Assembly: GCA_023228745.1 (NCBI GenBank)
Contig: JALOAP010000119.1
Location: forward strand, 1-8,114
Source of the DNA: Dehalococcoidia bacterium
GTDB taxonomy: Bacteria; Chloroflexota; Dehalococcoidia; Tepidiformales; Tepidiformaceae
Length of the DNA stretch: 8,114 nucleotides
Direction: 5' to 3'
Shown here: piece after piece, positions 1 through 4,830 of the stretch
Numbering within the stretch: the first letter of the stretch is position 1
Layout: each line of letters starts with the position of its first letter
Made by a program: the position numbers and the translations under genes
The notes under the pieces: model-generated
What the model was told of the DNA's origin: nothing
The model's input: the letters and a program-made list of their open reading frames with translations, nothing else
Databases searched by the model: none

Positions 1-29
1 TCTTGCGTCGAGATGACTTCGCGACTCAT
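1..29 (-). CDS. ridA: Partial RidA-family (YjgF/YER057c/UK114) gene, N-terminus only
   Basis: Only the first nine codons lie in the window; they read MSREVISTQ and the frame runs off the left edge. RidA proteins, which hydrolyse reactive enamine/imine intermediates from amino-acid metabolism, commonly begin with M-x-x-x-V-I-S-T followed by Ala-Pro and GPYSQ. The match is to that opening only. An AAAGGG purine run (minus strand, bases 45-40) lies 10 nt before the ATG at 29, which is acceptable as a ribosome binding site. The gene follows the tRNA-Pro on the same strand with about 47 nt between the CCA end and the ATG. A TATCGT (minus, 66-61) could be its own -10 box. Nine residues are weak evidence, so this is a pattern-based guess. 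Confidence 0.42.
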
Positions 30-76
30 GCCTGGCAGGCCCTTTGCGAATCTGGACTCGACGATAAAGATGATGG

Positions 77-153
77 TGGTCGGGGTGACAGGATTTGAAC
101 CTGTGGCCTCTACGTCCCGAACGTAGCGCTCTGCCAGGCTGAGCTACACCCCG
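77..153 (-). tRNA. tRNA-Pro, anticodon CGG
   Basis: On the minus strand the sequence folds as a complete cloverleaf. The seven-base acceptor strands CGGGGTG and CACCCCG pair perfectly. The D arm has GTAGCTCAG, and the T arm has the standard GGTTCAAATCC element. The anticodon stem is CTACG/CGTAG with loop TTCGGGA, so bases 34-36 are CGG (plus-strand 117-119) and base 37 is G, as usual for proline tRNAs. It decodes CCG. The discriminator is A (position 80) and the CCA end is encoded (79-77). There is no variable-arm expansion and no mismatch that would suggest a pseudogene. Confidence 0.97.
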
Positions 154-164
154 TTCGACCTCCG

Positions 165-193
165 ATCGTACACGGTCTTCGCTTCCCGTCCAA
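165..193 (-). promoter_or_regulatory. Promoter of tRNA-Pro (-35 TTGGAC, 17 bp, -10 TACGAT)
   Basis: Read on the minus strand, TTGGAC (193-188) is followed after exactly 17 bp by TACGAT (170-165). Transcription would start near 158, about five bases before the mature tRNA 5' end at 153. Spacing and both hexamers fit a housekeeping sigma factor. It is back-to-back with the -10 box of the plus-strand oxidoreductase gene. Confidence 0.6.
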
Positions 194-231
194 AGCATGC
201 CGGGAAGAAATCCTCACGAGCGCCGGCGGAC

Positions 232-237
232 TATGAT
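232..237 (+). promoter_or_regulatory. -10 box of the SDR gene (TATGAT)
   Basis: TATGAT differs from the consensus -10 by one base and is the best AT-rich hexamer in this GC-rich gap. It predicts a start of transcription near 244, leaving a leader of roughly 12 nt that just includes the ribosome binding site. I see no convincing -35 hexamer 16-19 bp upstream. Confidence 0.4.
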
Positions 238-255
238 GCGCGGCGGAGGGTGACC

Positions 256-1059
256 ATGACGGACAACGGGCGCGTAGGAACGCGGGGGCGGGCGGTCGTG
301 ACCGGGGGCTCGAGCGGCATCGGCCGCGCCTTTGCGGAACGGCTGGCGGCGCGCGGCCTCGACCTCACGCTGGTCGCGCGGGGCGCAGAGCGGCTCGACG
401 CACCGGCACAGGAGATCCGCGCTATGCACGGCGTCGACGTGCAGACCATCGCCGCTGACCTTTCGACACCGCTGGGGCTGGACCAGGTGGAGGCGCACGT
501 GCGGCAGGTGGAGGGCCTTCGCCTGCTCGTGAATAACGCTGGCTTCGGCACAACCGGACCCTTCGCACAGTCGGATATCGATATCGAAGAGCAGCAGATC
601 CGGCTGAACGTGCTGGCGGTGGTACGGCTCACGCATGCTGCCCTAACGCGGATGGTGCCCACCGGGCGAGGCGGCATCATCAATGTGTCATCGGTCGCCG
701 GTTTCCAACCGGGGCCGCTCGATGCGACGTACGCAGCCACCAAGGCGTACATCACGAACTTCACAGAAGCGTTGTACGAGGAGTTGCGCGGGTCGGGTGT
801 GCGCGTGCAGGCGCTTTGCCCGGGGTTCACGCGCACTGCGTTCCAGCAACGCGCGGGCTGGTCACAGCGCGCCGTCCCCGGCTTCGCGTGGCAGGAAGCG
901 GACGATGTTGTCGAGGCTTCGCTCCGTGCGCTGGGGCGGAACCAGGCGGTCTGCGTGCCGGGCTGGCACAACAAGGTGCTGGTAGCGACCTCCACCAAGA
1001 GCCCGCGTGCCCTGGTGCGGCGCATCTCGGGCATCTTCAGCTGCCGGGCGTTTCGCTAG
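256..1059 (+). CDS. Short-chain dehydrogenase/reductase (classical SDR, DltE/COG0300-like)
   Basis: This 267-residue protein is an NAD(P)-dependent oxidoreductase of the classical SDR family. Counting from the ATG at 256, the Rossmann cofactor loop TGGSSGIG is at residues 16-23, NNAG at 93-96, a structural Asn at 118, and the catalytic Ser146, Tyr159 and Lys163 (the YAATK motif). The PG motif that follows the catalytic helix (CPGF, about 188-191) is also present. Length is normal. I chose ATG 256 over the in-frame GTG at 250 because GGAGG (245-249) ends six bases before the ATG and would overlap the GTG start region. There is no signal peptide or membrane segment, so it is cytosolic. The substrate cannot be read from the sequence; close relatives are annotated only as SDR or DltE-like. 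It is a single gene, divergent from the tRNA and followed by a candidate terminator. Confidence 0.93.
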   Translation: MTDNGRVGTRGRAVVTGGSSGIGRAFAERLAARGLDLTLVARGAERLDAPAQEIRAMHGVDVQTIAADLSTPLGLDQVEAHVRQVEGLRLLVNNAGFGTTGPFAQSDIDIEEQQIRLNVLAVVRLTHAALTRMVPTGRGGIINVSSVAGFQPGPLDATYAATKAYITNFTEALYEELRGSGVRVQALCPGFTRTAFQQRAGWSQRAVPGFAWQEADDVVEASLRALGRNQAVCVPGWHNKVLVATSTKSPRALVRRISGIFSCRAFR

Positions 1060-1115
1060 CAGGCCACCGGGGTCTCACTGCGGCCGAAGGATTTCGCGCC
1101 CAGCTCGCGGACCAT

Positions 1116-1139
1116 CGAAGGCTGTTCGCCTTTCGTTTT
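1116..1139 (+). terminator. Candidate intrinsic terminator after the SDR gene
   Basis: CGAAGGC (1116-1122) pairs with GCCTTTCG (1128-1135) around a TGTTC loop, with one bulged T, and is followed by TTTT (1136-1139). The T run is short, but it is one of few in this GC-rich region, and the position, 57 nt after the stop codon and just before the holB promoter candidate, is right. Confidence 0.45.
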
Positions 1140-1152
1140 CCCGCCCCACCCG

Positions 1153-1158
1153 TAGACT
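1153..1158 (+). promoter_or_regulatory. Candidate -10 box for leaderless holB transcript (TAGACT)
   Basis: TAGACT ends six bases before the GTG start of holB at 1165, so transcription would begin at or next to the start codon. No Shine-Dalgarno-like sequence lies in the preceding 20 bases, which is consistent with a leaderless message. No good -35 is visible. The same arrangement occurs before folD in this window. Confidence 0.42.
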
Positions 1159-1164
1159 GGGCCT

Positions 1165-2247
1165 GTGCTCATCGGACACGAGGCAATCTTGCGCGAACTG
1201 CGGGCGCTGGCGACGGACCCCGAGCCGCCGCACGCGCTTCTGCTCGCCGGCCCGGATGGCACCGGCAGACGGCTGCTTGCTCGCTTCTATGCCCAGGTCC
1301 TGAACTGCGAGCGGCGCGACGGTGGCGCCCCGGCTGCAGCCGGGATGTTCGCGGCCGAAGCCGTCGAACCACTCCCGGCCGAGCAGCTCCCCTGCGGCGA
1401 GTGCCGCCCCTGCCGGCTGATCGAGACCGACGCGCACCCGGACGTCGTGCACCTCGCGCCTGGTGACACGCTCTGCAAGCCGCGTGTGGGTGATAGTTCA
1501 CACCCGGCACACCCCCAGTCGCGCGATATCCGCATCTGCCAGGTGCGGGGGCTGATCGAACTCGCCTCGCGCTACCCGTTCGAGGCGCGCTACCGCCTGG
1601 TCATGGTCGAACCGGCCGAACGGCTGGCCCGCGAAGCCGCGCATACCATTCTGAAGACGCTGGAGGAGCCGCCGGGCCACACGGTCTTCGCGCTCGTATC
1701 GGCGGCGCCCGAAGCGCTGTTGGAGACCATCATCTCCCGCTGCCGCCGCATCGACGTGCGGTCCGTGCCGCGCGACGAGATCGAAGCGGGGCTCGTGGCA
1801 GGTGGCATCGATGCAGCACTCGCCGCCGAGGCAGCCGCGGCGAGCCGCGGCAGGCCGGGCCGGGCGCTCCAGTATGTGGAGGATCCCGACCTGATGGCGG
1901 CGCGCGGGCGGCTGCTCGAACGCTGCGCCACCATCTCCATCGCCAGTGTGGCCGACCGCTTCCGCCACGCGGAGGACCTGGCCACGCGCTACCGGAAGGA
2001 GCGATCCGGTATCGAAGGCGACCTCGACGCGTGGGAGACGTTCTGGCAGGAACAGCTTCGGCGCGCAGCGCCAGAACGAGGCGAAGCGGCGGCAGAAGCC
2101 CTGGCCGCGCTCAAGGCCGTGACGCAGTGCAGGGAGGACCTCTTGACGAACGTGATTCCCCGCGCAGCGTTCGAACTCATGCTTCTGCGCTTCCCGCGCC
2201 TTAGACTGGACGTAACCACACAGGAAGAACCCGCAGCTCATGCGTGA
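1165..2247 (+). CDS. holB: DNA polymerase III subunit delta' (clamp-loader AAA+ subunit)
   Basis: This 360-residue protein is the delta' subunit of the replicative clamp loader, which with DnaX and delta places the beta sliding clamp on DNA. The AAA+ order is visible: a P-loop-like GPDGTGRR (29-36) lacking the Walker Lys, four zinc-module cysteines (C48, C77, C80, C83), a Walker-B-like VMVEPAERL (146-154), the LKTLEEPP motif (163-170) and the SRC motif (191-193). A non-functional P-loop is normal for delta', while DnaX keeps the Lys. The spacing between the first and second zinc cysteines (28 residues) is wider than in the E. coli protein, and a further short insertion follows HPDVVHL. The start is GTG at 1165, chosen because MLIGHEAILREL is the usual family opening; no ribosome binding site precedes it. 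The 3' end overlaps ricT by 8 nt, so the two are probably co-transcribed and translationally coupled. Confidence 0.92.
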   Translation: MLIGHEAILRELRALATDPEPPHALLLAGPDGTGRRLLARFYAQVLNCERRDGGAPAAAGMFAAEAVEPLPAEQLPCGECRPCRLIETDAHPDVVHLAPGDTLCKPRVGDSSHPAHPQSRDIRICQVRGLIELASRYPFEARYRLVMVEPAERLAREAAHTILKTLEEPPGHTVFALVSAAPEALLETIISRCRRIDVRSVPRDEIEAGLVAGGIDAALAAEAAAASRGRPGRALQYVEDPDLMAARGRLLERCATISIASVADRFRHAEDLATRYRKERSGIEGDLDAWETFWQEQLRRAAPERGEAAAEALAALKAVTQCREDLLTNVIPRAAFELMLLRFPRLRLDVTTQEEPAAHA

Positions 2248-3631
2248 CTCCCCTTCGAGCGTTGCCGGCATCCGGTTCCGCAACGCAGGCAAGATCTTCT
2301 ACTTCGACTCGGGCGGAATGCGGCTCGAAGTCGGTGAATACGTCATCGTCGAGACGGTGCGCGGGCCCGAAGTGGGCCGTGTCGTCATCGCCCCCGGACA
2401 GGTGGTGGTGAACGAGATGGGCCGCGAAGAGTTGAAGCCCGTCCTTCGCCTCGCGACGGACGACGACATCCGGAGAATGGACCGCCTCCGTCTCCGGGCG
2501 CAGGAGATTCTCCCGGAGGCGCGCCGGATCGCTGAAGAGATCAGCTTCCCCGCGCGCATCGATGCCGCCGACTTCACCCTCGATGGGCGGCGCCTGACGT
2601 TCTCGTTCACAAGCGAAGAACGGCTGGACTACCGGGACTTCCTGCGCCGGATCTCGGACGAATGCCACGTGAAAGTCGACATGCGCCAGCTTGGTGCGCG
2701 CGACCGGGCGAAGCTGGCCAGCGGCTACGGCATCTGTGGCCGCGAACTCTGCTGCTCGAGCTGGCTCGCCACCTTCCCTTCGATCTCCATTCGCATGGCG
2801 AAAGAGCAGGAGCTGCCGCTCAACCCACAGAAAATCAGCGGCCTTTGCGGGCGGCTACTCTGCTGCCTCTCCTACGAGGAGGAGGGGTACAAGGAGATGC
2901 GCAAGACGCTGCCGAAGGTTGGGCAGCGCTGTAGTACTCCGACGGGCGAGGGCAAGGTCATCGCCGTCAACATCCTCCGGCGACAGGTCACGTTGCTCGT
3001 CGCAGGGCAGCGTGTCGAGGTCCCCGACCGCGACCTGGGCACGGTGGTGCGCTGGGATACGAGTTCGAAGAGTGCACCGCCGCCACCGAGTATCAGCCGC
3101 GAAGAGGCGATCGCCCAGGGACTCATCGAGCCGACCGAAGAGGATCTGCGCGAACCAGAGCCCGACACCGCGCCGGTCGCGGGCGACTGGCTCCCTGCCG
3201 ATGTGCCAATCGGAACGGGCCGGGGACGGCTCCCCGGCGCTGGGCCCCGGCGGGAAGCCCGGAAGAAGCCCGAGCCAGCGGAGCAGCAGCCGGAGGCGAA
3301 AGAGCGCGGCCGCCGGAGGGGACGCGGGGCCCAGGGGCGCAAGGGACAGGCGCCGGAGAAGCCGCAATCTCAGCCGCGCGGCCAGTCCCGGAGCACGACG
3401 CCACCGCCGGGCCTGCCCCAGGGGCGGGCGTTCAAACGGCCGGACTCGGCGCCACTGCCGCCGGCATCATCGCGCCCACCCACGCCACCAGCGGGCGATG
3501 GCGCCTCCGCCGAACAGAAGAACGAGCGGCCCGAGGGAGCACGACGGCGGCGCGGACGCCGAGGTGGCCGCGGCCGGGGCGCGGACAGTCAGAACCCGGA
3601 CGGCGGCCACGGCACCGCGCAAACGGATTAG
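2240..3631 (+). CDS. ricT: PSP1-domain protein RicT (YaaT-like) with a long Arg/Gly/Pro tail
   Basis: This 463-residue protein has a RicT core at about residues 8-270. The PSP1 C-terminal domain spans roughly 60-150. The diagnostic cysteine motifs are GYGICGRELCC (163-172) and KISGLCGRLLCC (198-209), giving C166, C171, C172, C203, C208 and C209, plus C142. In Bacillus, RicT works with RicA and RicF as an Fe-S-containing complex that helps RNase Y mature mRNAs; neither partner is encoded here. A neighbouring holB also precedes yaaT in Bacillus, which supports the call. Residues from about 275 to 463 are low-complexity, with basic clusters at 356-368 and 435-447 (RGG-like) separated by Pro/Ser stretches; this part is expected to be disordered and absent from shorter homologues. 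The ATG at 2240 overlaps the end of holB, with GGAAG (2223-2227) about 12 nt upstream. The stop codon interlocks with that of the opposing gene. Confidence 0.9.
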   Translation: MRDSPSSVAGIRFRNAGKIFYFDSGGMRLEVGEYVIVETVRGPEVGRVVIAPGQVVVNEMGREELKPVLRLATDDDIRRMDRLRLRAQEILPEARRIAEEISFPARIDAADFTLDGRRLTFSFTSEERLDYRDFLRRISDECHVKVDMRQLGARDRAKLASGYGICGRELCCSSWLATFPSISIRMAKEQELPLNPQKISGLCGRLLCCLSYEEEGYKEMRKTLPKVGQRCSTPTGEGKVIAVNILRRQVTLLVAGQRVEVPDRDLGTVVRWDTSSKSAPPPPSISREEAIAQGLIEPTEEDLREPEPDTAPVAGDWLPADVPIGTGRGRLPGAGPRREARKKPEPAEQQPEAKERGRRRGRGAQGRKGQAPEKPQSQPRGQSRSTTPPPGLPQGRAFKRPDSAPLPPASSRPPTPPAGDGASAEQKNERPEGARRRRGRRGGRGRGADSQNPDGGHGTAQTD

Positions 3632-3894
3632 CCGCCGAGACGCCGTTGGTGCCGGCGTTCGCTGACCTCTTCGGTCTCGCCACCACTGCGCAGGGTGTCA
3701 CCGGATTCAGCGCGCGATTCGCGTTCGGCGATTGCGTGGGCATCGCGTTCGCGGCGCCACTCGTCGAGTGAGTCATCGCGCCAGTCCGTGGCATCGACCG
3801 CGTTTTCCCGCTGGTTTTTTCGCCACGCGCCAATCGTCCCCACAACGAACAGGATGGGGAACACGATCCCGGAAAAGATGAGCGCGAACTGCAT
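3628..3894 (-). CDS. Small single-pass membrane protein of unknown function
   Basis: I do not recognise the family. From the ATG at 3894 the product has 88 residues: a hydrophobic segment at about 3-24 (FALIFSGIVFPILFVVGTIGAW) followed by a highly charged, presumably cytosolic tail rich in Arg, Glu and Asp. The tail has an amphipathic stretch, DDSLDEWRRERDAHAIAERE, that could form a helix or coiled coil. An upstream in-frame ATG at 3936 would add 14 residues and has TAAGG immediately before it, but the later start puts the membrane segment at the N-terminus. A clean transmembrane segment in a correctly ordered frame argues that the gene is real rather than a chance open frame. It converges on ricT and overlaps it by four bases. 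CACACT ends six bases before the ATG at 3894, resembling the leaderless pattern seen elsewhere but imperfect. Confidence 0.6.
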   Translation of the reverse strand: MQFALIFSGIVFPILFVVGTIGAWRKNQRENAVDATDWRDDSLDEWRRERDAHAIAERESRAESGDTLRSGGETEEVSERRHQRRLGG

Positions 3895-3957
3895 GCGATA
3901 AGTGTGCTCCCGGCGGCCGCAGTCCGCCAGAGTCATCCTTACCTGGCCTGATTGAGG

Positions 3958-3980
3958 TGCCGGCGGTGGGCGCGCCGGCA
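3958..3980. repeat. Inverted repeat in the divergent intergenic gap
   Basis: TGCCGGC (3958-3964) and GCCGGCA (3974-3980) form perfect seven-base arms around a nine-base loop. Outer bases ACCTG (3941-3945) and CAGGT (3979-3983) offer an alternative, overlapping pairing. It lies between two divergent genes and has no T run on either strand, so an operator or mRNA leader structure is more likely than a terminator. GC-rich sequence makes such palindromes fairly common. Confidence 0.35.
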
Positions 3981-4069
3981 GGTTGATGCAGCTTCGGAGG
4001 GACCGGCCAGTCCCGTGATGTGAGTCAAACGATCCTCATCAGAGCGGCACGCCCAGGAGGACGATCGGC

Positions 4070-4096
4070 CCGGTGACAAATCCTCACCGGAGGTGA
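4070..4096 (+). promoter_or_regulatory. Two mutually exclusive hairpins at the Shine-Dalgarno of the DUF998-like gene
   Basis: CCGGTGA (4070-4076) pairs perfectly with TCACCGG (4084-4090) around the loop CAAATCC. The same TCACC (4084-4088) also pairs with GGTGA (4092-4096) around a GGA loop, and the second arm is part of the Shine-Dalgarno GGAGGTGA (4089-4096). Formation of the first hairpin would leave most of the ribosome site free, while the second would hide it. This is seen directly as sequence; the switching role is inference. Confidence 0.4.
4073..4096 (+). CDS. Possible 7-codon leader peptide upstream of the DUF998-like gene
   Basis: GTG at 4073 opens a frame of seven codons (M-T-N-P-H-R-R) ending with TGA at 4094-4096, inside the Shine-Dalgarno of the next gene and five bases before its ATG. 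AGGAGG at 4055-4060 lies 12 nt upstream of the GTG, somewhat far but strong. A ribosome translating it would open the hairpins described for this leader and finish at the next start. A frame this short can arise by chance. Confidence 0.25.
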   Translation: MTNPHRR

Positions 4097-4101
4097 ACAC
4101 C

Positions 4102-4830
4102 ATGCTGCACCGCTCGACTCAGCAGGCGGCGGCCAGGCGGGAGTTCGACTGGCGGCATCCGAGCATCCTCACGGCGGTACCCGCGACGCTCCTCGTGCTC
4201 TCCGGGATCATCATGTTCGCCCTGTACATCGCCCTGGACGTCACGGCGTCACTCGCCTACGACGGCTACAACTACAAGGACCAGACCATCAGTGAGCTCT
4301 CGGCGATAGGGGCCCCGACACGTGCGTACTGGCTGGCGCTCAGTCCCGTGTACCAAATCCTGGCGTTCGCCTTCGCGGTCGGCGTGCTGCGGGTCGCGGG
4401 CGAGCGGCGCCCGGTTCGCGTGGCTGGCTGGCTGCTGCTCGCGCTGGCAGTGGTGGGCCTTCTCTGGTGGATCGCGCCGATGCATCGGCGCGAAGTGCTC
4501 GCCGCCGACGACGGAACGTGGCAGGACGTGATGCACCTCGTCGTCGGTGGAGTCACTTCGCTGCTCTACTTCGTCCTCATCGGCGTTGGGGCGTTCGCGT
4601 TCGGCCGATGGTTCCGCCTCTACTCGTTCGCCACCATCGTTGCACTCCTGGTCTTCGGCACGCTCATGAGCTTCGAGACGGGCGGCGTGGGGGAGAACGA
4701 GCCAACTCCGTGGCTCGGCATCTATGAGCGCATCGCGGTAGAAGGCTCGATGCTCTGGCAGGCGGTGTTCGCCGTGGTGCTCCTGCGGTACGCCCGCAAA
4801 TGGCGGACCGCCGGCCCGGCAATTCGCTAG
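4102..4830 (+). CDS. DUF998-like multi-pass membrane protein
   Basis: This 242-residue integral membrane protein has six predicted hydrophobic segments, at about 23-47, 77-97, 106-125, 143-167, 173-190 and 212-230. The sequence between the first two, YNYKDQTISELSAIGAPT (56-73), and the later PMHRR and DVMHLVVGG (126-150) resemble the conserved loops of DUF998 proteins, whose biochemical function is not known. The start is ATG 4102 rather than the in-frame GTG at 4093, because GGAGGTGA (4089-4096), an ideal ribosome binding site, lies five bases before the ATG and contains the GTG. No clear promoter is visible upstream, but the leader carries the inverted repeats described separately. Its stop codon interlocks with that of the convergent peptidase gene. 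No neighbour suggests a pathway. Confidence 0.82.
   Translation: MLHRSTQQAAARREFDWRHPSILTAVPATLLVLSGIIMFALYIALDVTASLAYDGYNYKDQTISELSAIGAPTRAYWLALSPVYQILAFAFAVGVLRVAGERRPVRVAGWLLLALAVVGLLWWIAPMHRREVLAADDGTWQDVMHLVVGGVTSLLYFVLIGVGAFAFGRWFRLYSFATIVALLVFGTLMSFETGGVGENEPTPWLGIYERIAVEGSMLWQAVFAVVLLRYARKWRTAGPAIR

Noticed and set aside
30..45. Palindrome GCCTGGCAGGC followed by CCTTT as a possible terminator for the tRNA or an edge gene
   Set aside because: The stem is only five bases with a one-base centre, which cannot form a stable loop, and the T run is three bases.
74..120. Plus-strand frame reading GVTGFEPVASTSRT
   Set aside because: This is the well-known spurious translation across the complement of a tRNA gene; the cloverleaf on the minus strand explains it fully.
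231..1034. Long minus-strand open frame opposite the SDR gene
   Set aside because: It is antisense to a gene with all SDR motifs, and its product is Ser/Arg/Thr/Pro-rich with no recognisable domain, as expected from GC-rich antisense frames.
2691..3665. Second plus-strand frame overlapping ricT
   Set aside because: Its product is Arg/Ser-rich low-complexity sequence with no domains, and it comes from reading ricT in another frame.
4021..4030. TTTGACT on the minus strand as a -35 box for the small membrane gene
   Set aside because: No -10-like hexamer lies 16-19 bp downstream of it.
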